From Citrobacter amalonaticus Y19 (GTDB taxonomy: Bacteria; Pseudomonadota; Gammaproteobacteria; Enterobacterales; Enterobacteriaceae), in the NCBI RefSeq assembly GCF_000981805.1, contig NZ_CP011132.1, positions 3,720,001 to 3,784,000 on the forward strand: a stretch of DNA of 64,000 bases, written 5' to 3'. The notes under the pieces were generated by a model. That model was not told where the DNA came from and searched no databases. It saw nothing but the letters and a program-made list of their open reading frames with translations. Each line of letters opens with the position of its first letter. The first letter of the stretch is position 1. Shown piece by piece: positions 42,413 to 51,259 of this stretch. A program made the translations under genes and the position numbers.

Positions 42413-43280
42413 TCAACAAACTCTTCCGACTGTTTCCGACAGCGAAGAAACGCTGCTTTCCGGCGTAAACGAAAACATCTATGAAGATCAGAGCATTGGC
42501 GCCGAGCTGACCAAAAAAGATATCAACCGGGTCGCCTGGCGTTCCATGCTGTTGCAGGCGTCGTTTAACTACGAGCGTATGCAGGCTTCCGGTTGGTTGT
42601 ACGGTCTACTGCCAGCGCTGAAAAAAATCCACACCAATAAACGCGACCTGGCGCGCGCCATGAAAGGCCACATGGGGTTCTTCAATACCCATCCCTTCCT
42701 GGTGACGTTTGTCATTGGCATCATCCTGGCGATGGAGCGCTCAAAGCAGGACGTTAACAGTATTCAGAGCACCAAAATTGCCGTTGGCGCACCGCTCGGC
42801 GGGATTGGTGATGCGATGTTCTGGCTGACACTCCTGCCTATTTGCGGCGGCATCGGGGCCAGTCTGGCCTTGCAGGGTTCCATCCTCGGCGCGGTGGTCT
42901 TTATTGTACTGTTTAACGTGGTCCATCTGGCTCTGCGTTTTGGCCTGGCGCACTATGCTTATCGTATGGGGGTCGCCGCTATTCCACTCATCAAGGCCAA
43001 CACGAAGAAAGTGGGCCACGCGGCGTCTATCGTCGGGATGACGGTGATTGGCGCGCTCGTCGCGACCTATGTGCGCCTGAACACCACGCTCGAAATCAAG
43101 GCGGGTGATGCCGTCGTCAAGCTCCAGGCTGACGTTATCGATAAGCTGATGCCCGCTTTTTTACCGCTGGTCTATACCCTGACGATGTTCTGGTTGGTCC
43201 GTCGCGGCTGGAGTCCGCTGCGCCTCATCGGTATCACCGTGGTGCTGGGTGTCGTCGGCAAGTTCTGTCACTTCCTGTAA
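42402..43280 (+). CDS. agaE: GalNAc-specific PTS enzyme IID
   Basis: 292 residues of the mannose-family IID group, with a polar N-terminus of about 35 residues, then LTKKDINRVAWRSMLLQASF, YERMQASGWLYGLLPAL and the membrane region with GAPLGGIGDAMFWLTLLP. It forms the membrane part of the GalNAc permease with AgaW. The start overlaps agaW. Length equals E. coli AgaE. Confidence 0.95.
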   Translation: MASNQQTLPTVSDSEETLLSGVNENIYEDQSIGAELTKKDINRVAWRSMLLQASFNYERMQASGWLYGLLPALKKIHTNKRDLARAMKGHMGFFNTHPFLVTFVIGIILAMERSKQDVNSIQSTKIAVGAPLGGIGDAMFWLTLLPICGGIGASLALQGSILGAVVFIVLFNVVHLALRFGLAHYAYRMGVAAIPLIKANTKKVGHAASIVGMTVIGALVATYVRLNTTLEIKAGDAVVKLQADVIDKLMPAFLPLVYTLTMFWLVRRGWSPLRLIGITVVLGVVGKFCHFL

Positions 43281-43296
43281 AGCAAAGAGGTTTTCG

Positions 43297-43731
43297 ATGT
43301 TAGGTATTATTTTGACGGGGCACGGTGGGTTTGCCAGCGGTATGGAAAAAGCGATGAAACAGATCCTTGGCGAGCAGTCGCAGTTTATCGCCATCGATTT
43401 TCCGGAAACGTCCACTACCGCGCTGCTCACCTCGCAGCTTGAGCAGGCGATTGAACAACTGGACGGCGAGGAAGATATCGTTTTCCTGACCGACCTGCTC
43501 GGCGGCACACCGTTTCGCGTCGCCTCAACGCTTGCGATGCTGAAACCCGGCCGGGAGGTGATCACCGGCACTAACCTGCAACTGCTGCTGGAAATGGTGC
43601 TGGATCGCGAAGGGCTCAGCAGCGAAGCATTTCGAGTGCAGGCGCTGGAGTGCGGGCATCGCGGTCTGACAAGCCTGGTGGATGAACTGGGCCGCTGCCG
43701 CGAGGAGCACCCCATCGAGGAAGGAATATGA
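43297..43731 (+). CDS. agaF: GalNAc/GalN-specific PTS enzyme IIA
   Basis: 144 residues of the mannose-family IIA group. The phosphorylated histidine is His9 in MLGIILTGHGGFASGM. It accepts phosphate from HPr and donates it to AgaV. No IIA gene accompanies agaBCD, so AgaF probably serves both permeases. The ATG at 43297 follows AAAGAGG and gives the E. coli length. Its end overlaps agaA in ATGA. Confidence 0.95.
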   Translation: MLGIILTGHGGFASGMEKAMKQILGEQSQFIAIDFPETSTTALLTSQLEQAIEQLDGEEDIVFLTDLLGGTPFRVASTLAMLKPGREVITGTNLQLLLEMVLDREGLSSEAFRVQALECGHRGLTSLVDELGRCREEHPIEEGI

Positions 43732-44861
43732 CGCAGGTTTTGCGCGCCAGACGCCTGCTCACCGAGCAGGGCTGGCGGGACGATCACCAGTTGCGCGTTG
43801 AAGAAGGTGTCATCACGGCCATCGAACCGATTCCGGCAGGCGTCACCGCGCGCGATGCCGAGCTACTGTGTCCCGCCTATATCGACATTCACGTCCACGG
43901 TGGCGCGGGGGTCGATGTGATGGACGATGAACCGGATGCGCTCGATAAGCTGGCGATGCACAAAGCACGTGAAGGGGTTGCCAGTTGGCTCCCCACCACC
44001 GTCACCGCGCCGCTAAAGACGATTCACCGCGCGCTGGAGCGTATTGCTCAGCGCTATCACTGCGGTGGACCTGGCGCACAGGTGCTGGGAAGCTACCTGG
44101 AAGGGCCGTACTTCACGCCGCAGAATAAAGGCGCCCATCCCCCGGAGCTGTTTCGGGAACTGGACCTTGCGGAGCTGGATGAACTGATCGCCATTTCACG
44201 ACAGACCCTGCGCGTGGTGGCGCTGGCACCGGAAAAACCGGGGGCATTGCAGGCGATTCGCCATCTCAGGCAACAGGGTGTGCGGGTGATGCTGGGACAT
44301 AGCGCGGCAAGCTGGGCGCAAACCCGTGCCGCCTTTGACGCGGGCGCGGATGGACTTGTGCACTGCTACAACGGCATGACCGGGCTTCATCACCGGGAGC
44401 CCGGGATGGTCGGCGCAGGACTCACCGATCCCCGTGCGTGGCTGGAACTTATTGCCGATGGACACCACGTCCATCCGGCGGCCATGAAGCTCTGTTGCTG
44501 CTGTGCAAAAGAGAGGCTGGTGTTGATAACCGATGCGATGCAGGCCGCCGGTATGCCCGACGGAAACTACACGCTGTGCGGTGAACAGGTCGAAATGCAC
44601 GGAGGAATCGTGCGAACGGCATCCGGTGGACTGGCGGGCAGCACGCTATCGGTTGATGCGGCAGTGCGCAATATGGTCGAACTGACAGGGACAGCCCCCG
44701 AGGATGCTATCCATATGGCTTCGCTTCATCCAGCGCGTCTGCTGGGGATCGACAGCCACCTGGGATCGTTAGCCCCAGGCAAACGCGCCAGCGCGATCGC
44801 CCTCGACGGCGGACTGCATTTACACCAGATTTGGATTCAGGGTCAGATCCTCCCCCTTTGA
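43728..44861 (+). CDS. agaA: N-acetylgalactosamine-6-phosphate deacetylase
   Basis: 377 residues of the NagA-type amidohydrolase family. The metal-binding motif is YIDIHVHGGAGVDVMDD (about residues 48-64); others are LEGPYF, GHSAAS and LITDAMQAAG with its catalytic Asp. It converts GalNAc-6-phosphate to galactosamine-6-phosphate and acetate. In K-12 the gene is truncated; here it is complete. The start overlaps the agaF stop (ATGA). It is the entry point where the proposed NagK-like kinase route would join. Confidence 0.95.
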   Translation: MTQVLRARRLLTEQGWRDDHQLRVEEGVITAIEPIPAGVTARDAELLCPAYIDIHVHGGAGVDVMDDEPDALDKLAMHKAREGVASWLPTTVTAPLKTIHRALERIAQRYHCGGPGAQVLGSYLEGPYFTPQNKGAHPPELFRELDLAELDELIAISRQTLRVVALAPEKPGALQAIRHLRQQGVRVMLGHSAASWAQTRAAFDAGADGLVHCYNGMTGLHHREPGMVGAGLTDPRAWLELIADGHHVHPAAMKLCCCCAKERLVLITDAMQAAGMPDGNYTLCGEQVEMHGGIVRTASGGLAGSTLSVDAAVRNMVELTGTAPEDAIHMASLHPARLLGIDSHLGSLAPGKRASAIALDGGLHLHQIWIQGQILPL

Positions 44862-44877
44862 CCCTTTTTTTCCTCTC

Positions 44878-44914
44878 AGGCCTTCGATCATGAATCGCGA
44901 GGCCTTTCTTTTCC
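44878..44914 (+). terminator. Probable terminator after agaA
   Basis: AGGCCTTCGAT and ATCGCGAGGCCT form a slightly imperfect hairpin followed by TTCTTTTCC, 16 bp after the agaA stop. The next operon begins 244 bp later. Confidence 0.65.
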
Positions 44915-45002
44915 TTTCGATTAAGAAAACCCGTACTCCAGAGAGATAACGGGGAATCTTTACTAATCAGTAAGATAAAAAACCTCTCCGTACAATTGAT
45001 CA

Positions 45003-45026
45003 CACTTTTCGTTTTATTTCATTTTG
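45003..45026 (+). promoter_or_regulatory. AgaR operator upstream of agaS (distal)
   Basis: TTTCGTTTTATTTCATTTTG from 45007 matches all 20 positions of the core AgaR consensus (TTTCRTTTYRTTTYNYTTKK); two mismatches lie in the four flanking bases. Confidence 0.75.
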
Positions 45027-45080
45027 CATTGTTGAACTTTCGATTTCTTTCCTATAAATTTTAATCAATCGATCATGTGA

Positions 45081-45104
45081 ACAAGTGAAACGAAACGAAA
45101 GATA
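45081..45104 (-). promoter_or_regulatory. AgaR operator upstream of agaS (proximal)
   Basis: On the minus strand TTTCGTTTCGTTTCACTTGT matches all 20 core positions of the AgaR consensus. It is 54 bp before the agaS start and oppositely oriented to the distal site, a layout suited to looping or joint repression. Confidence 0.8.
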
Positions 45105-45157
45105 GCGACATTTTGCCAGCGTCTGATGTGGAATTCACAAGACTAAGGACTTACGTT

Positions 45158-46312
45158 ATGCCAGAAACCTATACCCCTGCTGCTGCAACAACCGGAACCT
45201 GGACTGAAGAAGAGATCCGCCAGCAGCCTGCCAGTTGGATCCGCTCGCTGACGAACATCGACGCGATTCGTACCGCGATCGACAATTTTCTCGCGCCACT
45301 GCTGCGTAAAGACGATCTGCGGATCGTCCTGACCGGGGCAGGCACCTCGGCATTCATTGGTGAGATAATCGCTCCCTGGCTTGCCAGCCACACCGGGCAA
45401 AACATCAGCGCAGTACCGACCACCGATCTGGTCACCAATCCGATGGATTATCTGAATCCGGCGCATCCGCTGCTGCTGGTTTCGTTTGCCCGTTCCGGCA
45501 ACAGCCCGGAAAGCGTTGCCGCAGTGGAGCTTGCAAATCAGTTCGTCCCTGAGTGCTACCACCTTTCGATCACCTGCAATGAAGCGGGCAGCCTGTACCA
45601 GAACGCCGCGGCGAGCGATAACGCCTTTGCCCTGCTGATGCCGACAGAAACGCACGATCGCGGTTTTGCGATGACCAGCAGTATTACCACCATGATGGCC
45701 AGTTGCCTGGCGGTGTTCGCACCGAAACTCATCAACAGCCGGACCTTCCGCGATGTTGCGGATCGCTGTCAGACGATCCTGTCGTCACTGGGTGATTTCA
45801 GCCACGGCGTGTTTGGCAATGGCGCCTGGAAACGGATCGTCTATCTCGGCAGCGGCGGATTACAGGGTGCTGCGCGTGAATCGGCCCTGAAAGTACTTGA
45901 GCTGACCGCCGGTAAGCTGGCCGCGTTTTACGACTCGCCAACCGGCTTCCGCCACGGCCCGAAATCACTGGTGGATAACGAAACGCTGATCGTGGTGTAC
46001 ATCTCCAGCCACCCTTACACACGGCAGTACGATCTCGATCTGCTGGCGGAGTTACGCCGCGATGGTCAGGCAATGCGCGTTGTTGCGATTGCGGCCGAAA
46101 GCGATTCGATCATCGAAGCTGGCCCGCACATTCTGCTGCCACCCGCGCGTCATTTTATCGATAGCGAACTGGCATTCTGCTACCTGATGTATGCCCAGGT
46201 CTTTGCGCTCACCCAGTCCATTAATGTCGGTAATACGCCGGATACCCCTTCCCGCAGCGGTACAGTCAACCGCGTCGTGCAGGGCGTCGTTATTCACCCG
46301 TGGCAGGCCTAA
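45158..46312 (+). CDS. agaS: Galactosamine-6-phosphate deaminase/isomerase
   Basis: 384 residues with two SIS domains (about 40-190 and 215-360); ILTGAGTSAFIGEI and SFARSGNSPESVA mark the first. It converts galactosamine-6-phosphate to tagatose-6-phosphate and ammonia. Genetic work in E. coli identifies AgaS, rather than AgaI, as the required deaminase. The ATG at 45158 matches the E. coli start MPE-YTPAA. It opens the agaS-kbaY-agaBCD-agaI operon under two AgaR sites. Confidence 0.95.
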   Translation: MPETYTPAAATTGTWTEEEIRQQPASWIRSLTNIDAIRTAIDNFLAPLLRKDDLRIVLTGAGTSAFIGEIIAPWLASHTGQNISAVPTTDLVTNPMDYLNPAHPLLLVSFARSGNSPESVAAVELANQFVPECYHLSITCNEAGSLYQNAAASDNAFALLMPTETHDRGFAMTSSITTMMASCLAVFAPKLINSRTFRDVADRCQTILSSLGDFSHGVFGNGAWKRIVYLGSGGLQGAARESALKVLELTAGKLAAFYDSPTGFRHGPKSLVDNETLIVVYISSHPYTRQYDLDLLAELRRDGQAMRVVAIAAESDSIIEAGPHILLPPARHFIDSELAFCYLMYAQVFALTQSINVGNTPDTPSRSGTVNRVVQGVVIHPWQA

Positions 46313-46324
46313 GAGGATCCGATC

Positions 46325-47200
46325 ATGAGCATCATTTCCACGAAGTATCTCCTGCAGGATGCCCAGGCAAAAGGCTACGCTGTACCGGCCTTCAACATCC
46401 ATAATGCTGAGACTATCCAGGCGATCCTCGAAGTGTGTAGCGAAATGCAATCACCGGTGATCCTCGCCGGTACGCCTGGCACCTTTAAACATATCGCGCT
46501 GGAAGAGCTTTACGCGCTGTGCACCGCCTACTCCACCACCTACGGCATGCCGCTGGCGCTGCATCTCGATCATCATGAATCGCTGGACGACATTCGCCAT
46601 AAAGTGAACGCCGGGGTACGCAGCGCCATGATCGACGGCAGCCATTTCCCGTTTGAGGAAAACGTGAAGCTGGTGAAATCGGTGGTGGATTTTTGCCACG
46701 CCCGCGATTGCAGCGTAGAAGCAGAACTGGGACGACTGGGTGGCGTCGAAGACGACATGAGCGTTGATGCAGAAAGCGCCTTTCTGACCGATCCGCAGGA
46801 GGCCAAACGCTTTGTTGAGCTGACCGGCGTCGACAGCCTTGCTGTCGCTATCGGCACCGCACACGGCCTCTACACCAAAAAACCGAAAATCGATTTCCAG
46901 CGCCTGGCTGAAATCCGTGCAGTGGTGGATATTCCGCTGGTGCTGCACGGCGCGAGCGATGTGCCTGACGAGTATGTACGCCGCACGATTGAACTGGGCG
47001 TCTGTAAGGTTAACGTCGCCACCGAACTGAAAATTGCCTTCGCCGATGCCGTGAAAGCGTGGTTTGCTGACAACCCACAGGGCAACGATCCGCGCTATTA
47101 CATGCGTGTCGGTATGGATGCAATGAAAGAGGTCGTGAGAAGTAAAATCACGGTTTGCGGTTCAGCCAACAAATTAGTGGCTGATTCCGATTTAACTTAA
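46325..47200 (+). CDS. kbaY: Tagatose-1,6-bisphosphate aldolase, catalytic subunit
   Basis: 291 residues of the class II fructose-bisphosphate aldolase family. Zinc and substrate residues are in ALHLDHHESLDD, SVEAELGRLGG, IGTAHGLY and VLHGASDVPDE. It cleaves tagatose-1,6-bisphosphate with help from KbaZ. The C-terminus is about five residues longer than in K-12 (ends ADSDLT). It lies 12 bp after agaS, with AGAGGA upstream. Confidence 0.95.
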   Translation: MSIISTKYLLQDAQAKGYAVPAFNIHNAETIQAILEVCSEMQSPVILAGTPGTFKHIALEELYALCTAYSTTYGMPLALHLDHHESLDDIRHKVNAGVRSAMIDGSHFPFEENVKLVKSVVDFCHARDCSVEAELGRLGGVEDDMSVDAESAFLTDPQEAKRFVELTGVDSLAVAIGTAHGLYTKKPKIDFQRLAEIRAVVDIPLVLHGASDVPDEYVRRTIELGVCKVNVATELKIAFADAVKAWFADNPQGNDPRYYMRVGMDAMKEVVRSKITVCGSANKLVADSDLT

Positions 47201-47225
47201 AAACATACTGTTTCAACATTATATT

Positions 47226-47264
47226 CAGAAGCGTTATCTGATTAATATCAGGTAGCGCTTTCTG
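47226..47264 (+). other. Hairpin in the kbaY-agaB gap
   Basis: CAGAAGCG and CGCTTTCTG pair, enclosing the inner pair ATCTGAT/ATATCAGGT. The 187-bp gap is otherwise AT-rich. The structure could stabilise the agaS-kbaY mRNA or limit agaBCDI expression; it is not followed by a T run. Confidence 0.45.
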
Positions 47265-47387
47265 ACCAGATAGCGGGGGAGAATAACGAGATTACATCAC
47301 GCTGAATAAATTCATGAATGCGATATGTAACAATAATATATTTCAACAAGTTCTGTCATTCTATTATTTTATGGTGAGGATTTAAGA

Positions 47388-47864
47388 ATGGGTAGTCCAA
47401 ATATCCTGTTAACGCGTATTGATAACCGACTGGTGCATGGTCAGGTGGGTGTCACCTGGACATCGACAATCGGAGCCAATCTGCTGGTTGTCGTGGATGA
47501 TGATGTCGCTCAGGATGAGATTCAGCAGAAATTAATGGGCATCACCGCAGAAACCTACGGTTTCGGCATCCGTTTCTTTTCTATAGAAAAAACCATCAAT
47601 GTCATCGGTAAGGCCGCGCCGCACCAGAAGATATTCCTGATTTGCCGCACCCCGCAAACGGTCAGAAAACTGCTCGAAGGCGGTATCACGCTCAACGACG
47701 TGAATGTCGGCAATATGCACTTCTCGGAAGGCAAAAAGCAGATCAGCAGCAAGGTTTATGTCAATGAGCAGGATCTTCAGGACCTGCAGTTCATTAAGAA
47801 ACACGGCGTAAACATTTTTATTCAGGATGTCCCTGGCGATCAAAAAGAAGCGATCCCGGAGTAA
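47388..47864 (+). CDS. agaB: Galactosamine-specific PTS enzyme IIB
   Basis: 158 residues of the mannose-family IIB group, paralogous to AgaV. The phosphorylated histidine is His17 in RIDNRLVHGQVGVTW. It serves D-galactosamine uptake with AgaC and AgaD, probably receiving phosphate from AgaF. GGTGAGGA precedes the start. Confidence 0.94.
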   Translation: MGSPNILLTRIDNRLVHGQVGVTWTSTIGANLLVVVDDDVAQDEIQQKLMGITAETYGFGIRFFSIEKTINVIGKAAPHQKIFLICRTPQTVRKLLEGGITLNDVNVGNMHFSEGKKQISSKVYVNEQDLQDLQFIKKHGVNIFIQDVPGDQKEAIPE

Positions 47865-47917
47865 ATAACAAGCCAATGTTTTCATATTAAAGGGACTTAT
47901 TTATATGAGGTGTCAAA

Positions 47918-48724
47918 ATGCATGAAATAACACTTTTACAAGGGATATCCCTTGCTGCATTAGTCTTCTTTCTGGGAATCGATTTTTGGCTGGAAGCCCT
48001 ATTCTTATTCAGACCGATAATTGTCTGTACGCTCACTGGCGCCATTCTTGGCGACATTCATATTGGTTTGATCACCGGCGGTCTGACCGAGCTGGCTTTT
48101 GCCGGTCTGACGCCCGCTGGTGGCGTACAACCGCCAAACCCCATCATGGCGGGGCTGATGACCACGGTGATCGCCTGGTCTACCGGCGTGGATGCCAAAA
48201 CCGCCATCGGCCTCGGCTTGCCGTTCAGCCTGCTGATGCAATATGTGATTCTGTTCTTCTATTCCGCCTTCTCCCTGTTTATGTCCAGGGCCGACAACTG
48301 CGCTAAAGAAGCCAACACCCGCGCATTTGCCCGTCTGAACTGGCTGACAACGCTGATTGTCGCCTGCTCATACGCCATTATTGCGTTTCTGTGTACCTAT
48401 CTGGCGCAAGGTGCCATGCAGGCGCTGGTGAAAGCCATGCCGGCCTGGCTTACTCATGGTTTCGAAGTCGCGGGCGGTATTCTGCCTGCCGTCGGTTTTG
48501 GTCTGCTGCTGCGCGTGATGTTCAAAGCGCAGTACATTCCTTACCTGATCGCTGGCTTCCTCTTTGTGTGCTACATCCAGGTCAACAACCTGCTCCCGGT
48601 CGCCGTCCTCGGCGCGGGTTTCGCCGTGTACGAATTTTTCAATGCCAAAGCTAAACAGCAGGCACAACCCCAGCCTGTCGCCCGTAAAAATGATGATGAA
48701 GAGGATTACAGCAATGGGATCTGA
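47918..48724 (+). CDS. agaC: Galactosamine-specific PTS enzyme IIC
   Basis: 268 residues with the mannose-family IIC signature GGLTELAFAGLTPAGGVQPP and several transmembrane helices; the tail is charged (KNDDEEDYSNGI). It is paralogous to AgaW. It overlaps agaD by 11 bases, the same overlap as agaW-agaE, supporting duplication of a whole IIC-IID block. Confidence 0.95.
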   Translation: MHEITLLQGISLAALVFFLGIDFWLEALFLFRPIIVCTLTGAILGDIHIGLITGGLTELAFAGLTPAGGVQPPNPIMAGLMTTVIAWSTGVDAKTAIGLGLPFSLLMQYVILFFYSAFSLFMSRADNCAKEANTRAFARLNWLTTLIVACSYAIIAFLCTYLAQGAMQALVKAMPAWLTHGFEVAGGILPAVGFGLLLRVMFKAQYIPYLIAGFLFVCYIQVNNLLPVAVLGAGFAVYEFFNAKAKQQAQPQPVARKNDDEEDYSNGI

Positions 48725-49505
48725 AATCAGTAAAAAAGACATTACCCGTCTCGGCTTCCGCTCTTCCCTTCTTCAGGCGAGCTTTAACTATGAAAGGATG
48801 CAGGCGGGCGGCTTTACCTGGGCGATGCTGCCGATTCTGAAAAAAATCTATAAAGATGATAAGCCGGGCCTGAGTGCGGCCATGAAAGATCATCTGGAAT
48901 TTATCAATACCCACCCGAACCTCGTCGGTTTCCTGATGGGCTTGCTTATCTCAATGGAAGAGAAAGGAGAAAACCGCGACACCATTAAAGGTCTGAAAGT
49001 GGCGCTGTTTGGCCCCATCGCCGGGATTGGCGATGCTATTTTCTGGTTCACCTTGCTGCCGATTATGGCGGGGATTTGTTCCTCTTTCGCCAGCCAGGGC
49101 AACTTACTGGGGCCGATTCTGTTCTTCGCCGTCTATCTGATGATCTTTTTCCTGCGCGTCGGCTGGACTCACGTCGGTTATTCGGTCGGGGTAAAAGCCA
49201 TTGATAAGGTGAGGGAAAACTCGCAGATGATCGCCCGTTCGGCGACGATCCTCGGGATCACGGTGATTGGCGGTCTGATCGCCTCCTATGTCCATATTGA
49301 TGTCGTGACCTCTTTCGCCATCGACAGTACGCACAACGTGGCCCTGCAAAAGGACTTCTTTGATAAGGTCTTCCCGAACATTTTACCGATGGGCTACACG
49401 CTGCTGATGTACTACCTGCTGCGGGTGAAAAAAGCGCATCCGGTATTGTTAATCGGCGTCACCTTTGTGCTTTCTATCGTCTCTTCCGCACTGGGCATTT
49501 TGTAA
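48714..49505 (+). CDS. agaD: Galactosamine-specific PTS enzyme IID
   Basis: 263 residues of the IID family, paralogous to AgaE but without its long polar N-terminus. It starts MGSEISKKDITRLGFRSSLL and contains FGPIAGIGDAIFWFTLLP. The ATG at 48714 overlaps the agaC end and gives the K-12 length; the frame extends upstream only within agaC. It completes the galactosamine permease. Confidence 0.95.
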   Translation: MGSEISKKDITRLGFRSSLLQASFNYERMQAGGFTWAMLPILKKIYKDDKPGLSAAMKDHLEFINTHPNLVGFLMGLLISMEEKGENRDTIKGLKVALFGPIAGIGDAIFWFTLLPIMAGICSSFASQGNLLGPILFFAVYLMIFFLRVGWTHVGYSVGVKAIDKVRENSQMIARSATILGITVIGGLIASYVHIDVVTSFAIDSTHNVALQKDFFDKVFPNILPMGYTLLMYYLLRVKKAHPVLLIGVTFVLSIVSSALGIL

Positions 49506-49557
49506 ACCGAACGGGCGCGACGGTACGTGCGCCCCTCGTCAAAAGGATGACTGACAA

Positions 49558-50277
49558 ATGCAATGCATACAGTACTGCGACCATTATGACGCACTCAGCG
49601 ATCGCGCCAGCGAACGGTTAATTCAGGTCATACAGGACAAACCTGACGCGACGATCTGCCTGGCGACCGGCGCGACACCTGAACTGACCTATCGTTTCTT
49701 TGTCGAGAAAATACAGCAGCATCACGTTGATATCCGCAACGTGACCTTCGTGAAGCTCGATGAGTGGGTGGGGATTCCCTTACACGCGCCGGGTACCTGT
49801 GAATCCTTCCTGCAACAGCACATCGTGCAGCCGCTTGGTCTGCGCCCGGAACAGCTGATCGGTTTTCAGTCGGAAAATATCGACGAGGCAGAGTGCGAGC
49901 GCGTGACGGATTTGATTGCCAGTCGCGGTGGTCTCGATTTATGCGTATTGGGCATCGGCAAAAATGGTCATCTGGGGCTGAACGAACCGGGGACCGCGCT
50001 GGAACCGTTTTGCCATATCAGCAGGCTTGATGAACAAACGCGTCACCACGACATGCTTAAATCGGCCGGTCGTCCGGTGACGCACGGTATCACGCTGGGC
50101 CTGAAGGAGATCCTCAATGCAAAGGAAATTTTGCTGCTGATTGCCGGAGAAGGAAAACAGGCTGCTGTCGAAAAATACCTGACCACTGCCGTGACGACCG
50201 CCATTCCAGCCTCATTTTTATGGCTGCATGACAATACAACATGTTTACTGGATGGTTCGCGTTATTCAGATCGGTAA
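49558..50277 (+). CDS. agaI: NagB-like galactosamine-6-phosphate isomerase homologue
   Basis: 239 residues of the glucosamine-6-phosphate deaminase family. It has LATGATPELTYRFF (substrate loop), KLDEW with Asp68, and GIGKNGHLGLNEPG with Asn136, His138 and Glu143. NagB has Asp where Asn136 stands, in the catalytic Asp-His-Glu relay, so deaminase activity is doubtful. E. coli AgaI shares this change and was found dispensable, with AgaS doing the reaction. It is 12 residues shorter at the N-terminus than K-12 AgaI. Last gene of the operon. Confidence 0.92.
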   Translation: MQCIQYCDHYDALSDRASERLIQVIQDKPDATICLATGATPELTYRFFVEKIQQHHVDIRNVTFVKLDEWVGIPLHAPGTCESFLQQHIVQPLGLRPEQLIGFQSENIDEAECERVTDLIASRGGLDLCVLGIGKNGHLGLNEPGTALEPFCHISRLDEQTRHHDMLKSAGRPVTHGITLGLKEILNAKEILLLIAGEGKQAAVEKYLTTAVTTAIPASFLWLHDNTTCLLDGSRYSDR

Positions 50278-50294
50278 CACCCCATCTCATCTGG

Positions 50295-50328
50295 CACGCT
50301 GCAGTTTTTCTTTTGCTGCAGCGTGTTT
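50295..50328. terminator. Terminator between agaI and rsmI
   Basis: CACGCTGCAG and CTGCAGCGTG form a perfect 10-bp stem around an 11-nt T-rich loop, followed by TTT, between the convergent genes agaI and rsmI. It may serve both. Confidence 0.75.
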
Positions 50329-50334
50329 CCAGGA

Positions 50335-51195
50335 TTACCCCTGCTGCTCCAGCGCATATTTGTACAGCGCGTTCTTTTTCACGCCGTGGATTTCCGCCGC
50401 CAGCGCCGCGGCTTTCTTCAGCGGCAACTCGGCCTGTAACAACCCGAGGGTGCGCAGGGCATCGGCAGGCAGGTCGTCCTCCTGCGCTTTGTGCCCTTCC
50501 ACAATCAGCACCATTTCGCCTTTACGCCGATTTTCGTCCTCTTTAACCCACGCCAGCAGTTCACCCACCGGTGCGCCGTGAATCGTCTCCCAGGTTTTGG
50601 TCAGTTCACGCGCCAGCACCACATAGCGGGATTCGCCCCACACCGCGACCATATCTTCCAGACTGTCCAGCAGGCGATGCGTGGATTCATAGAAAATCAG
50701 CGTGCGCGGTTCAGTTTCGATAGCTTTCAGCGCGTCACGACGTCCTTTTGATTTCGCGGGTAAAAAGCCTTCATAGCAGAAGCGATCGGACGGCAACCCC
50801 GCCGCGCTTAAGGCGGTAATCGCCGCACAGGGCCCCGGCAACGGCACGACACGGATACCCTGCTCACGGCAGATGCGTACCAGGTGGTAACCCGGATCGT
50901 TGATCAGCGGCGTCCCGGCATCGGAGACCAGCGCGATGTTCTGCCCTTCTTTCAACTTCGCCACCAGCGTTTCTGCTTTTTGCTGCTCGTTATGATCGTG
51001 CAGGGCGAACAATCGGGCATTAATCGCGAAATGCTGCAATAATAATCCGGTATGGCGAGTATCTTCAGCGGCAATTAAATCAACAGCTTGTAACACTTCG
51101 AGCGCACGCTGGGTAATATCAGACAAATTCCCGATAGGAGTAGGTACAATAAAGAGTTGGCCGCGAGAATTATCCGCCGATTCGTGTTGTGTCAT
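50335..51195 (-). CDS. rsmI: 16S rRNA 2'-O-ribose C1402 methyltransferase
   Basis: 286 residues of the tetrapyrrole methylase-like family, starting with LFIVPTPIGNLSDITQRALE and containing AEDTRHTGLLL and LVSDAGTPLINDPG. It uses S-adenosylmethionine to methylate C1402 in the ribosomal P site, in tandem with RsmH. It is divergent from lpoA, sharing a 64-bp promoter region. Full family length. Confidence 0.97.
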   Translation of the reverse strand: MTQHESADNSRGQLFIVPTPIGNLSDITQRALEVLQAVDLIAAEDTRHTGLLLQHFAINARLFALHDHNEQQKAETLVAKLKEGQNIALVSDAGTPLINDPGYHLVRICREQGIRVVPLPGPCAAITALSAAGLPSDRFCYEGFLPAKSKGRRDALKAIETEPRTLIFYESTHRLLDSLEDMVAVWGESRYVVLARELTKTWETIHGAPVGELLAWVKEDENRRKGEMVLIVEGHKAQEDDLPADALRTLGLLQAELPLKKAAALAAEIHGVKKNALYKYALEQQG

Positions 51196-51259
51196 TGTGT
51201 CGTCCGTATTGCCGATTTAATATTGAGCACTGCGTATAAAAAATATCACTGGATACAGT

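Noticed and set aside
41149..49505. agaB, agaC and agaD as recent tandem copies of agaV, agaW and agaE
   Set aside because: The paralogues differ substantially in sequence and length, and both sets exist in E. coli, so the duplication is old.
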